Shown here in pieces: positions 11,181-22,844 of a stretch of 64,000 nucleotides of DNA. The stretch comes from Tabrizicola flagellatus. GTDB taxonomy: Bacteria > Pseudomonadota > Alphaproteobacteria > Rhodobacterales > Rhodobacteraceae. Position numbers and translations under genes: made by a program. The notes under the pieces were generated by a model. That model had not been told where the DNA came from, made no database searches, and saw only the letters and a program-made list of their open reading frames with translations. Numbering within the stretch: position 1 is the first letter of the stretch; every line of letters begins with the position of its first letter. Location of the stretch: positions 16,666 through 80,665 of the forward strand of contig NZ_VMDU01000013.1 in the NCBI RefSeq assembly GCF_008271465.1, written 5' to 3'.

Positions 11181-12347
11181 CTAAGTCTCTGGCGGGGCGG
11201 CTTGAAGCCCGATTCCGCTCTGGACAGGCCAACGCTTGCCTGCGGTCGCGACTGCCGTGGGATGCAGGCGTTCCGACCGGTCGCGGCCGACCCGGCGCCG
11301 GCGCCGCAGCAGGAACCATTTGCCCCAGCTGCGCCATGTCCCGACCATCGGCGCCTCGGGGTCGCAGGGAAAGCGCGCGCGCCAGCCCTCGGGCAGCGCC
11401 AGCCCCAGGGCCTCTGCCCGGTCCAGCATCCAGACCAGCGGGATGTTCGCCAGGGGCCGCGCGGCCTGAAAGTCCCCGATCTGTCCGCCGATGTCGCCAT
11501 GCGCGCCGCGGAACCAGACCTGTTCCACGTTGCCTTCCCAGCCGGGGGGACATTCCCAGAGCACCGGCGCAAAGGCCTCGCGCGTCTCGTGCAAGGCAAG
11601 GGCGTGATAGCCGTGACGGATCGAGGGGCCGAGCTGATGGCTGTGGAAGGCATGGCGGTCCGCCGCGAACATCCAGAAGAACGGAAGCCGCAGGCCCAGT
11701 GCCTTCACGGTGTCCCAGACCCCGACCATCTGGATCGGCGCCTCGCCATGGCAGAAGCGCCGCGCGAAGGCCTCGGCGGCCGGGCTGTCCGCGCCGCGTT
11801 CGTAATGCCGCCAGGCCAGGCGCACCGCGCGTTCGGTGGCATGTTCCCGGCGCAGCAGGCCCACCCGGTCGATCACCCCCGCAAGCGAGCGCACCGCGAA
11901 GGCCCCACGCGAGTATCCGAACAGGAAGATCCGGTCGCCAGGGCGATAGCCGGAGGCCAGCCAGCCATAGGCGCGGCGGATCTGCGGGGCGATTCCGCGT
12001 CCCTCGAGGATCGCCACGCCGCGCAACCAGCCCTCCCACTGCATCCCCGGCTCGTAATAGAGCCGCCGGTTGGCGTGGGTTCCCATCTCCTGCAACAGCC
12101 GGAACAGGATGCCAGGGTTCGCCTCGCGCCCCGGCTCCAGGCTGGACAGGGTGCCATCGAGGATGATCACATGATCGACCACGCCCCGCTGCCGTCCCGG
12201 CGCAGGCGCGGGGGCCGGTTCCACCTCGGGCTCGACCGTGCGGCGGAAAAAGCTGCGGAGGCGGTCCAGAAGGCGCGTGGCGGGTCTCCTTGTGTCTGGC
12301 GCCGGAACATGATGGCGCGGCAAGCGGTTGAGATTCCCTTCCCACAA
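11181..12347 (-). CDS. DUF2235 family alpha/beta hydrolase
   Basis: The DUF2235 fold is shared with Tle1-type type VI secretion phospholipases, but housekeeping members exist and no secretion genes are nearby. Of 388 residues, about 50-370 cover the domain: IILDGT at 61-66, the nucleophile elbow GYSRGAF at 144-150 (S146), an Asp in GVWDT and the GAHGDIGG segment with the likely catalytic His. The first 50 residues are proline-rich and basic. The TTG start is weak; a GTG near residue 56 is possible. No signal peptide is seen. The biological substrate is unknown. Confidence 0.8.
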   Translation of the reverse strand: MWEGNLNRLPRHHVPAPDTRRPATRLLDRLRSFFRRTVEPEVEPAPAPAPGRQRGVVDHVIILDGTLSSLEPGREANPGILFRLLQEMGTHANRRLYYEPGMQWEGWLRGVAILEGRGIAPQIRRAYGWLASGYRPGDRIFLFGYSRGAFAVRSLAGVIDRVGLLRREHATERAVRLAWRHYERGADSPAAEAFARRFCHGEAPIQMVGVWDTVKALGLRLPFFWMFAADRHAFHSHQLGPSIRHGYHALALHETREAFAPVLWECPPGWEGNVEQVWFRGAHGDIGGQIGDFQAARPLANIPLVWMLDRAEALGLALPEGWRARFPCDPEAPMVGTWRSWGKWFLLRRRRRVGRDRSERLHPTAVATAGKRWPVQSGIGLQAAPPET

Positions 12348-12352
12348 GGCTA

Positions 12353-12385
12353 GACGCCCGGCGGACCGTGGTCCAGCCGGGCGTC
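12353..12385 (-). terminator. Inverted repeat after the decarboxylase gene
   Basis: Perfect ten-base arms GACGCCCGGC and GCCGGGCGTC enclose a 13-base loop, 25 bases after the decarboxylase stop. There is no clear T run on the minus strand, so this is a probable rather than certain terminator. Confidence 0.55.
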
Positions 12386-12410
12386 AGGATTTCACAGGAA
12401 TTTCAAACAG

Positions 12411-13556
12411 TCAGAGCTTCAGGCTGAGGACCGTTGCCATCTGCAACTCGCCAAAGCCGTTGAAGCGGGTGTTGGTGACCGTCGAATAGGACCCCATACC
12501 CTGCCAGACGACGAAATCGCCTTCCTGAAGGTCGGCGGGCAGCGGGATTTCCCCCGGAAGCCGGTCCACCGAATCGCAGGTCGGCCCGAAGACGATGCGG
12601 GGGATCGCCTCACCCGTGCGCTTTTCGCCGGTGGGCGACAGCACCTCGATCCGGTCGATCACGCCGATCATCGGCAGTTCGGTCAGGGAGCCATAGACGC
12701 CGTCGTTCAGGAAGACATGCGTCCCGTCGCGCAGCGCCTTGACTCGCGCGGCCAGCGCGAAGGCGTCGCCGCAGAGCGCCCGGCCGGGTTCGCAGACCAG
12801 CGCGGGACGGTCGGCGCCGAAGGCCTCGGTCGTCACCCGGTCGATCAGCTGGAAGGTCTCTTCCAGTTGCGGCACCACCGCGGCCAGCCGGTGCGAGGGG
12901 AAGCCCCCGCCCACGTTCAGCCGCGCGATCTTCACGCCGGCTGCCTTGGCGATGTTCGCCGCCTCGCGGATGTAGGATTCCCAGGCGTGGGGATCGATGC
13001 ACTGGGTGCCCGGGTGGAAGGTGATCGAGGGGATGTAGCCCGCCTCGGCCACGATCTTGAGGAGTTCGGTCGCCAGTTCCACCGTCGCACCGAACTTGGC
13101 GCCGAAGTTGTAGGCCGCGCCCGCCACCGGCAGCTTGAAGCGCACGCTGATCTCGGTGCCCTCGACCGGGACCATCTCGATCAGCTTCTGCAGTTCCGAC
13201 TTCGAATCGACGCTGTAGGACTTCACGCCCCGCGTCACCGCATGGGCGATCTCGTGCCGCGCGCGCACCGGGTTGTTGTAGTGGATCGCCGCGTCCGGCA
13301 CGAGACGGCGGATCAGGTCGATCTCGAAGGGCGAGGCGCAATCGAAGCCGCGCACGCCCGCCGCCGCAAGATTCTCGATCATTTCCTCGCCGGGGTTCGA
13401 CTTCACGGCATAGGTCACCATGCCCGGGAAGCCGTCGATGAACCGGCGCGCCGCCGCCTGTGCGGCCGAGGGCGCGAAGAACAGCACGGGGTTTTCCGGC
13501 GCCTGCTTCTTCAGAAAGTCAGTCGGGTTTGTCCAGATTGTCTTGGAGAGTCCCAT
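12411..13556 (-). CDS. Type III PLP-dependent ornithine/lysine decarboxylase
   Basis: Alanine-racemase-fold decarboxylase (Orn/DAP/Arg class 2) expected to make putrescine or cadaverine in the cytoplasm. The 381-residue protein has the PLP lysine K52 in TYAVKSNP, HPGTQ, the GGGFP phosphate loop, EPGRALCGDA, and CDSVD near the C-terminus with the partner-subunit active-site Cys. An ATG at 13556 follows AAAGGGA; longer in-frame extensions cross the promoter region and are rejected. Ornithine versus lysine preference cannot be read with confidence. It diverges from an Lrp-type regulator. Confidence 0.9.
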   Translation of the reverse strand: MGLSKTIWTNPTDFLKKQAPENPVLFFAPSAAQAAARRFIDGFPGMVTYAVKSNPGEEMIENLAAAGVRGFDCASPFEIDLIRRLVPDAAIHYNNPVRARHEIAHAVTRGVKSYSVDSKSELQKLIEMVPVEGTEISVRFKLPVAGAAYNFGAKFGATVELATELLKIVAEAGYIPSITFHPGTQCIDPHAWESYIREAANIAKAAGVKIARLNVGGGFPSHRLAAVVPQLEETFQLIDRVTTEAFGADRPALVCEPGRALCGDAFALAARVKALRDGTHVFLNDGVYGSLTELPMIGVIDRIEVLSPTGEKRTGEAIPRIVFGPTCDSVDRLPGEIPLPADLQEGDFVVWQGMGSYSTVTNTRFNGFGELQMATVLSLKL

Positions 13557-13770
13557 CGGCGTATTTCCCTTTGCCAACAAGACGCTTCGCCCTTCCCCGT
13601 GCAGCTGTGGGACCGGGCACCAGCGTGGTTTCAAGTGAACCAGGCCAGGTGCGTATGAGCCGCCCTTTTCCTGCAATCGAGGATGCCGCATATGGGTTAC
13701 AACTTCACCGAACAAAACTATATAAATGCGCCATTCCGTCGTTATAATGACGAAAAGGACGGCAGATTGC
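13557..13770. promoter_or_regulatory. Divergent promoter region, decarboxylase / Lrp regulator
   Basis: This 214-base spacer is much more AT-rich than its surroundings. It contains TATATA at about 13719-13724 and a TATAAT at 13743-13748 pointing toward the regulator gene. No clear -35 hexamers or dyad were recognised. Lrp-family proteins often regulate the divergent gene, so autoregulation and control of the decarboxylase are plausible inferences. Confidence 0.4.
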
Positions 13771-14202
13771 ATGGACGAACTGGATCGCAACATCATCGGG
13801 CTGCTCTCGGCCGACGCGCGGGTTTCGGTGGCGACCCTCTCGCGCCGGTTGAAGGTCGCCCGGTCGACGATCCAGGCCCGGCTGGAGCGGCTGGAGACCT
13901 CGGGCGTGATCGCGGGCTACACGCTGAAACTGGGCGAGGCCGCGCGGGAGGGCCGGCTGCGCGCCTCGGTCCTCTTGACCATCGAGCCGCGCTCGCAGGC
14001 GGCGGTCCTCGCCCGGCTGAAGTCGATTGCCGAGATCGAGCGGGTGTTCACCACCTCCGGCCGCTTCGACTTTCTGGTGCAGGTCGCCTGCCCCAACACC
14101 CAGGTGCTCGATTCGGTGCTGGACCAGATTGGTGCCATGACCGGGGTCCGGGCGTCGGAGAGCCTGATCCACCTCTCGACCAAGATCGACCGGGCGGTTT
14201 AG
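13771..14202 (+). CDS. Lrp/AsnC family transcriptional regulator
   Basis: A feast-famine regulator of 143 residues from the ATG at 13771 (MDELDRNIIG), which has AAGGA about eleven bases upstream; an ATG at 13747 is in frame but has no ribosome binding site. The N-terminal helix-turn-helix is at about residues 20-45 (VATLSRRLKVARSTIQARLERL), followed by an AsnC-type ligand-binding domain with the RASVLLTIEP strand and GRFDFLVQV. Divergence from the decarboxylase gene suggests that amino acid supply controls polyamine synthesis, which is inferred from position only. Confidence 0.9.
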   Translation: MDELDRNIIGLLSADARVSVATLSRRLKVARSTIQARLERLETSGVIAGYTLKLGEAAREGRLRASVLLTIEPRSQAAVLARLKSIAEIERVFTTSGRFDFLVQVACPNTQVLDSVLDQIGAMTGVRASESLIHLSTKIDRAV

Positions 14203-14204
14203 GC

Positions 14205-14240
14205 GTAGGGTGTAATCGTAAGGTGGGGTTGAACCCCACC

Positions 14241-14244
<4 letters not shown>
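14205..14244. terminator. Nested inverted repeat between convergent genes
   Basis: The inner arms GTGGGGTT/AACCCCAC and the outer arms GTAGGGTG/CACCCTAC can form alternative stems between the convergent lrp-like gene and the NAD(P)HX repair gene. A two-way terminator is likely. The outer arms are the same as those of the large hairpin at 63728-63780, so it is also a dispersed palindromic repeat. Confidence 0.65.
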
Positions 14245-16454
<2,210 letters not shown>

Positions 16455-16467
16455 CGCGGCAGCCCAG

Positions 16468-16518
16468 GAATTTTCTTTGAAAATTCTTTGGCTTGATCAG
16501 AATCGGGCCGCAAGGCCC
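16468..16518 (+). promoter_or_regulatory. Two hairpins in the glnB-glnA spacer
   Basis: GAATTTTC-TTT-GAAAATTC at 16468-16486 and GGGCC-GCAA-GGCCC at 16505-16518 are perfect small inverted repeats between glnB and glnA. They could act as a partial terminator, an mRNA processing site, or a stabilising element that gives glnA a different dose from glnB. No T run follows either. Confidence 0.45.
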
Positions 16519-16544
16519 AAACCGAAACCCAACCGAAAGGCAGC

Positions 16545-17957
<1,413 letters not shown>

Positions 17958-17980
17958 GACCTGGGGACAGTGAAGGGAAA

Positions 17981-18006
17981 AGGGCGCCCCCGAGGGCGCC
18001 CTTTTT
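17981..18006 (+). terminator. Rho-independent terminator after glnA
   Basis: GGGCGCCC is repeated at 17982-17989 and 17994-18001 and forms a stem followed directly by five T residues, 24 bases after the glnA stop. Confidence 0.9.
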
Positions 18007-18132
18007 CATGTGAGTCCAAGCGGGACACACAGGTCAAGTGCTTGCAAAAGCTGGATTACTGTGCGGACATTAACGGCTTGGAAAGCAGGATCGGCGCGGC
18101 TAACCTGCGGCGCGGAAGCAGGCGGGGCGGCG

Positions 18133-18888
18133 ATGGCACGGGAACCCTCGGACAGGCGCGGGGAAAGGGGACGACCCGAGATCTGGGCCTCGGGCGGGCA
18201 GCGTCCGCCCTTCGACCTGCGCGCGCTTGGCCGGGCGGGGCTGCACCTGTCGCGCACGGCGGTGGCGGGGCTGACGGCCGGCGCCGCGCGCGGGCTGCGG
18301 CGGGCGGCGGTGAACGTGAAGGCCGGCCGCGGCCGCATCCCGGCCGGCAAGCTGGGCCGGGCGGAACGCTTCGTCCCCTCGCACCTGCGGGTCGCGGCCT
18401 GGATCGCCAATCTGGCCGCGACCTTCGCCCATGCCAGCGCCACGGCCGACCGCGACATCCCGCGCGGCAATGCGCTGGTGGCCGAGATCGCGCCGCATCT
18501 CTGGGACCAGGGGGCCGCGCCCGCACCCGCTCCGGCCCTGCCCGAGCGAGCGCGGCCAGTCGCCAAGCCGGAGGCCATGCCGAACGAGGTTGCCCCCGTG
18601 GTCCTGCCCGAGCCGACCGACCCGGCCGCGGCGGAGGACCCGCTGGCGGCAATCCGGGGCGAGATCGGGGGCAGCCCCCTGCCCCGCGCCGAGGCCCGAC
18701 CTGCACCCGTGCCAGGGCCGCAAGCGCCCCCCGCCCCGCGCGGCCCGGTGGCCGAGGGAGTGGTGCAGGTCGCAGGCTGGCTGACCGGCTGGGCGGCGAC
18801 CGGGCTTGCCCTGCCCTACGGCCTCGGCCGCGCGCTCTGGCTCTGGGCCGGGGGGCGCGACCTCAAGACGATCGGGCGCGAGGACTGA
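18133..18888 (+). CDS. Hypothetical protein with proline/alanine-rich middle and hydrophobic C-terminus
   Basis: I do not recognise a family. The 251-residue product has a basic N-terminal third, a stretch at about 85-115 that begins VAAWIANLAATFAHASA, a Pro/Ala/Glu-rich linker at about 125-205 and a hydrophobic C-terminal segment (VVQVAGWLTGWAATGLALP) that may contact the membrane. The ATG at 18133 has GGCGGGGCGG just upstream, a poor ribosome binding site; open frame continues to 18010 without a better start. It is alone between the glnA terminator and the convergent hydrolase operon. Confidence 0.6.
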   Translation: MAREPSDRRGERGRPEIWASGGQRPPFDLRALGRAGLHLSRTAVAGLTAGAARGLRRAAVNVKAGRGRIPAGKLGRAERFVPSHLRVAAWIANLAATFAHASATADRDIPRGNALVAEIAPHLWDQGAAPAPAPALPERARPVAKPEAMPNEVAPVVLPEPTDPAAAEDPLAAIRGEIGGSPLPRAEARPAPVPGPQAPPAPRGPVAEGVVQVAGWLTGWAATGLALPYGLGRALWLWAGGRDLKTIGRED

Positions 18889-19076
18889 CGACCGGCAGGT
18901 GCAGGGCGGAGCGCCTGCGGCGCAAGATCGTGTCTCGCCTCCGGCCTGCGGCCAACCGGCTCGGCCGTCGGGGGCGCTTCGCCCCCAGGCCGACCGGTTT
19001 CTCGAACCGGTGGCGAAACCGTTCGGCTACCCTCCGCGAGTCTTTGGACAAGGGCAAGTGCCGGGATGAGGGAAGA

Positions 19077-19952
19077 TCAGGCCAGCGCCTGCCGGATGAA
19101 GGCGAGGGTCTCGGCGCGGACGGGGTCGGTCTCGAAGGCTTCGCCGCCGTGGCCGGCACCGGGGACGAGCTTGTAGTCGATCCGCGCGGCGGGATCGGCG
19201 GCGACCCAGGCCTCGCGCAGGCGCTTGGCCTGGAGGTCGGCGATCAGCGGATCGGCGTCGCCGTGCCGGATCAGGATCGGCGGCAGGGGTTCGCGCAGTT
19301 GCGCGAGCCGCCCGACCGGCCCCATGGCCCGCGCCGCCGCGCGGTTTTCGCCCACGGCAAAGCCCAGGAGCTGGCTTTCCGCGCTGTCGGCGGCATCGGT
19401 CGGCCCCATCTGCGGCGTGCGGCCCAGGGTCTTCATGTCCTGGTCCATGGTCGAGAAATCCATCGGCCCATAGAGGCTGACCACCCCGCGCGGGCTGAGG
19501 CCCACCTCGACGAGGCTGAGCGCGGTCGAGACGGCGAGGAAGGCCCCGGCCGACTGGCCCATCAGCACGATGCGGGAAGGATCAAGCCCCAGCGCCGCGC
19601 CCTGGCGTTGCAGGTGCACGATGGCGGCAAGGCAGTCGTCGCCCTGGGCCGGCCATTTCGCCGTGCCCGAAAGGCGGTAGTTGACCCGCACCACGGCGAT
19701 GCCGGAGTCGAGCAGTTCCGGCCAGACCGCAAGGTCGGTCTTGTCGCCCGCGCGGAAGGCTCCGCCGTGATACATGACCAGCACCGGCGCCGGCCCGCGC
19801 CCGCCGGGCAGGGTCAGATCGAAGGTCTGGAGCGGATCCCTGCCATAGGCGATCTCGGTCGCACGGGGGCCGCCCCAGCGCCAGAGCGCGAGCCCCCCCG
19901 CCGCCGCGGCCGCGCCGCCGATCAGAAGGGTCCTGCGGATCAGTCCGGGCAT
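19077..19952 (-). CDS. Alpha/beta hydrolase, carboxylesterase/lipase type (HGG motif)
   Basis: A 291-residue hydrolase of the BD-FAE/hormone-sensitive-lipase type. It shows the oxyanion motif YHGGAF near 80, nucleophile elbow GQSAGAF near 155, an Asp in HGDADPL and a His in GAGHGG, the complete triad. The N-terminus (RRTLLIGGAAAAAGGLALW) looks like a signal or anchor with two arginines, so a periplasmic or membrane-bound location is likely. It overlaps the preceding gene by 13 bases and ends a three-gene coupled operon. Substrate unknown. Confidence 0.85.
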   Translation of the reverse strand: MPGLIRRTLLIGGAAAAAGGLALWRWGGPRATEIAYGRDPLQTFDLTLPGGRGPAPVLVMYHGGAFRAGDKTDLAVWPELLDSGIAVVRVNYRLSGTAKWPAQGDDCLAAIVHLQRQGAALGLDPSRIVLMGQSAGAFLAVSTALSLVEVGLSPRGVVSLYGPMDFSTMDQDMKTLGRTPQMGPTDAADSAESQLLGFAVGENRAAARAMGPVGRLAQLREPLPPILIRHGDADPLIADLQAKRLREAWVAADPAARIDYKLVPGAGHGGEAFETDPVRAETLAFIRQALA

Positions 19953-20548
19953 GTCAGCCTCCGTGCGATGCGGGTCAGGTCGGCGGCGAGGCGGGTCTCG
20001 AACCGCGCGAGGCGGGGCTCGGCCACGGCCTCGGCGCCGTAGAGCGCGCGCCAGGTCAGCCGGGCCTTGGGCGCGCAGGGTTTGAGGATGGCGAGCCGCA
20101 GGATGCGGCGGACCGGGCGGCGCAGCACCAGCCAGTCGATCCAGGCCGGCGCACCCATCGTGGTGACGGCCAGCACCTCGCGCAGGCTGTGGAGGCGCGG
20201 CAGCATCGGGCCGAAGCCGGGGGAATGGTCGTAGGCCGTGCCCGGCGCCCAGACCCGGTCGAACCAGCCCTTGAGGATCGCCGGAAAGCCGAACCACCAG
20301 GTCGGAAAGACCAGGATCAGCACTTGCGCCTCGGCGAGCGCGCGCTTGTCCTCCTCGAGCGTCGGGGCGGGGGTGGCGTAATAGGCGGCGCGTTCGGCGG
20401 GGGTCAGGACCGGGTCGAAGCCGTCGTAGAGATCGCGGCGGGAAAGCTGCCAGCCGGCGGCGCGGGCCTCGGCCTCGACCCTTGCGGCAAGGCGCGCGGT
20501 CAGGCTTTGCGCCAGGGGATGCGCGGTGACGAGAAGCGCGCGGGTCAA
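19940..20548 (-). CDS. NAD(P)H dehydrogenase (quinone)-like flavodoxin-fold protein
   Basis: A 202-residue member of the flavodoxin_2/NQO1-like family that reduces quinones or similar compounds with NAD(P)H through FMN. ALLVTAHPLAQSLT at the N-terminus, FPTWWFGFPAILKGWFDRV in the middle and TTMGAP are the family motifs. I chose the TTG at 20548 because it overlaps the stop of the preceding gene by four bases (TTGA) and starts exactly where homologous sequence begins. Longer in-frame extensions are shadows of the DUF3445 gene. Confidence 0.85.
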   Translation of the reverse strand: MTRALLVTAHPLAQSLTARLAARVEAEARAAGWQLSRRDLYDGFDPVLTPAERAAYYATPAPTLEEDKRALAEAQVLILVFPTWWFGFPAILKGWFDRVWAPGTAYDHSPGFGPMLPRLHSLREVLAVTTMGAPAWIDWLVLRRPVRRILRLAILKPCAPKARLTWRALYGAEAVAEPRLARFETRLAADLTRIARRLTCPD

Positions 20549-21342
20549 TGCACCGCCTCGCGGAGTGCGGCCAGTTCCTCGGGCGTGACGGTGGCGGCGT
20601 CCACGACATAGGTGTGGATGGTGAAGACCACCGCCCGCGTCACCGGAAGGCGCATCAGGCACTGGCGTTCGCAGCGGATATAGACGTGGTCGGTGGGCTG
20701 CGGGCGCCTGTCGCCCTCGATGCGGGGCTGGTGCAGGACGAAATCGTCGTAGGTCAGGTAGTTCATCCGCCAGAGCGGCTGTTCGGGCCGGATCGCATCG
20801 AACAGCCGCGCGACACGGCGGGCGAGGTCGGCATCATAGACCGGGACCGGGTCGTGGATGCCGGTCAGCGGGCGGCCGATCTTCTGCGCGAGGCTCCACG
20901 AGGCCGGAAAGCACAGGATCGCCCCGGTCAGTGCATATTCCGCGCCCTGCGGCTCCATCAGGCAGAGGTCTTCCTGCACGAGGCGGCCGAGGGTCAGGAG
21001 CGGTTGGTCGGGGTCGAGCGGCACGGTCACGCCGTCGGGGCGGGTGACGCTGTCGTCGGTCAGGGTGAAGCCGGGGGCGGCGCGGAGCCAGTCGAGGACG
21101 GTCCGGTAAAGCTCGTCGGCGGCCGGGCGCGCCGAAGGCAGGAGGGCGTGGACGATGTCGGGTTGCGCCGCGATCAGCCGGTCGCGGAGCGCCATCTGGG
21201 GGCCATAGGCCTCGTCGAGGCGCAGCCAGTCGCGGCCCTCGACCGGCAGGATGCCGGGCAGGCGGCGGGTGCGCGGGTCGATCCACGGCAGGTGCGGGAG
21301 GCGGTCCTGCAGGATGGGCTGGTCTTGCATCGGGTCGGCCAT
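20545..21342 (-). CDS. DUF3445 family, heme-dependent oxidative N-demethylase-like
   Basis: A 265-residue DUF3445 protein. The family includes a subunit of heme-dependent oxidative N-demethylase, such as bacterial dimethylamine monooxygenase, which uses heme and NAD(P)H to remove methyl groups from amines. Visible are the PWIDPRTRRLPG N-terminus, FPASWSLAQKIGRPLTGIHDPVP and the MNYL..DDFVLHQPR segment, all conserved in the family, and a RLPVTRAVVFTIHTYV core. It is first in an operon with a quinone-reductase-like flavoprotein and an esterase. The actual substrate is not known. Confidence 0.8.
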   Translation of the reverse strand: MADPMQDQPILQDRLPHLPWIDPRTRRLPGILPVEGRDWLRLDEAYGPQMALRDRLIAAQPDIVHALLPSARPAADELYRTVLDWLRAAPGFTLTDDSVTRPDGVTVPLDPDQPLLTLGRLVQEDLCLMEPQGAEYALTGAILCFPASWSLAQKIGRPLTGIHDPVPVYDADLARRVARLFDAIRPEQPLWRMNYLTYDDFVLHQPRIEGDRRPQPTDHVYIRCERQCLMRLPVTRAVVFTIHTYVVDAATVTPEELAALREAVH

Positions 21343-21463
21343 GGCCCGCTTTTGACCACGGGCGGGGCGCGGCTGCAACCAACACATTTGCGACCTTGCG
21401 CGTCGCCCCTGGCCTAGGCGGGGCCGTGCCGGCGGGGCAAGCTGGCGGAAACGGGAGGGGCCG

Positions 21464-22798
21464 ATGGACTATCACCGCGACCGCCGGAAGATCGACCCCT
21501 CGCGCGGGGCGCGGCTGGGCGACGGAACGCCCAACGACAACGACCGGGTGGAGATCGGGCCGACGCAACTGGCCTTCCGCGAATGGGAGGCGGCGGGGCT
21601 GCACTTGCCCGATCTGGGGCGGATGCGGCACGACCGCTGGCAAAGGCTGGTCGCGGGGATCGTGGCGCGGGACTACGGCGGGCTCCTCATGTTCGACCCG
21701 CTGAACATCCGCTATGCGACCGACACGACGAACATGCAGCTGTGGAACACGCACAACCCGTTCCGGGCGTGCCTGATCTGCGCCGATGGCCACATGGTGA
21801 TGTGGGAATACAAGAACTCGCCCTTCCTCGTGACCTTCAACCCGCTGGTGAAGGAGCTGCGATCGGGCGCGACCTTCTTCTACAACTCGACCGGCGACCG
21901 GGGGGCGGAGGCGGCGACGGGGTTCGCCGCGCAGGTCGATGAAGTGATGCGGGCGCATGCGGGGACGAACCGGCGGCTGGCGGTGGACAAGATCATGGTC
22001 CACGGGCTGCGGGCTTTGGAGGCGGCGGGGTTCACCGTCGAGGAAGGCGAGGAGGTGACGGAGCGGGTCCGCGCCGTCAAGACGCCGGACGAGATCCTGG
22101 CGATGCGCTGTGCGCATCATGCCTGCGAGGCCGGCATCCGGGAGATGGAGGCCTTCGCGCGCGAGAACGTGCCGAAGGGCGGGGTCAGCGAGGATGCGAT
22201 CTGGGCGGAACTGCATGCCGCCAACATCCGGCGCGGGGGCGAATGGATCGAGACGCGGCTGCTGGCCTCGGGGCCCCGGACGAACCCGTGGTTCCAGGAA
22301 TGCGGGCCGCGGATCGTGCAGGAGAACGAGATCCTCGCCTTCGACACCGACCTGATCGGCTGTTACGGTTTCTGCATCGACATCAGCCGCACCTGGTGGC
22401 TGGGCGAGGCACGGCCCTCGAACGCCATGGTTTCCGCCTTCCACCATGCGCTCGACCATATCGCCGACCACAAGGCGCGGCTGAAGCCGGGCGTGACGAT
22501 CGAGGAACTGGTGATGCAGGGCCACCAGCTGGCGCCGCAATACTGGGCGCAGAAATACAGCTGCAAGATGCACGGGGTCGGGCTTTGCGACGAATGGCCC
22601 TATGTCCACTACCCCGACGGCTGGATCCCCGGCGCCTTCGATGCGGCGCTGGAACCCGGCATGGTGCTTTGCGTCGAGGCGCTGGTCTCGCCGGAAGGGG
22701 GCGATTTCTCGATCAAGCTGGAGGACCAGGTGCTGATCACCGAGACCGGCTGCGAGACGCTGACGACCTATCCCTTCGATCCGCGGCTGATGGGTTGA
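21464..22798 (+). CDS. dddP: DMSP lyase, M24-peptidase-fold type
   Basis: Cleaves dimethylsulfoniopropionate to dimethyl sulfide and acrylate in the cytoplasm. The 444-residue sequence matches DddP from end to end as I remember it: DPSRGA, GTPNDNDRVEIGPTQLAF and MFDPLNIRYATDTTNMQLWN near the N-terminus. The metal ligands D294, D296, D306, H370, E405 and E420 and the proposed catalytic D376 are each offset by exactly one from those reported for the Ruegeria lacuscaerulensis enzyme. No acuI, acuR or DMSP transporter gene is adjacent. It diverges from the DUF3445 operon with 121 bases between the starts. Confidence 0.9.
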   Translation: MDYHRDRRKIDPSRGARLGDGTPNDNDRVEIGPTQLAFREWEAAGLHLPDLGRMRHDRWQRLVAGIVARDYGGLLMFDPLNIRYATDTTNMQLWNTHNPFRACLICADGHMVMWEYKNSPFLVTFNPLVKELRSGATFFYNSTGDRGAEAATGFAAQVDEVMRAHAGTNRRLAVDKIMVHGLRALEAAGFTVEEGEEVTERVRAVKTPDEILAMRCAHHACEAGIREMEAFARENVPKGGVSEDAIWAELHAANIRRGGEWIETRLLASGPRTNPWFQECGPRIVQENEILAFDTDLIGCYGFCIDISRTWWLGEARPSNAMVSAFHHALDHIADHKARLKPGVTIEELVMQGHQLAPQYWAQKYSCKMHGVGLCDEWPYVHYPDGWIPGAFDAALEPGMVLCVEALVSPEGGDFSIKLEDQVLITETGCETLTTYPFDPRLMG

Positions 22799-22844
22799 CC
22801 GCGCCTCCTCGTGCGCCTTCGGCTTCTCGTCGGGATGGGCGGAC

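Noticed and set aside
18889..19076. GC-rich inverted repeats such as GGGGGCG-CTT-CGCCCCC between convergent genes
   Set aside because: Probably a terminator region, but several overlapping stems are possible and none can be singled out.
19077..20609. Apparent fusion of a second domain to the alpha/beta hydrolase
   Set aside because: The upstream part is an out-of-frame reading of the quinone-reductase-like gene; the hydrolase starts at 19952 with its own leader.
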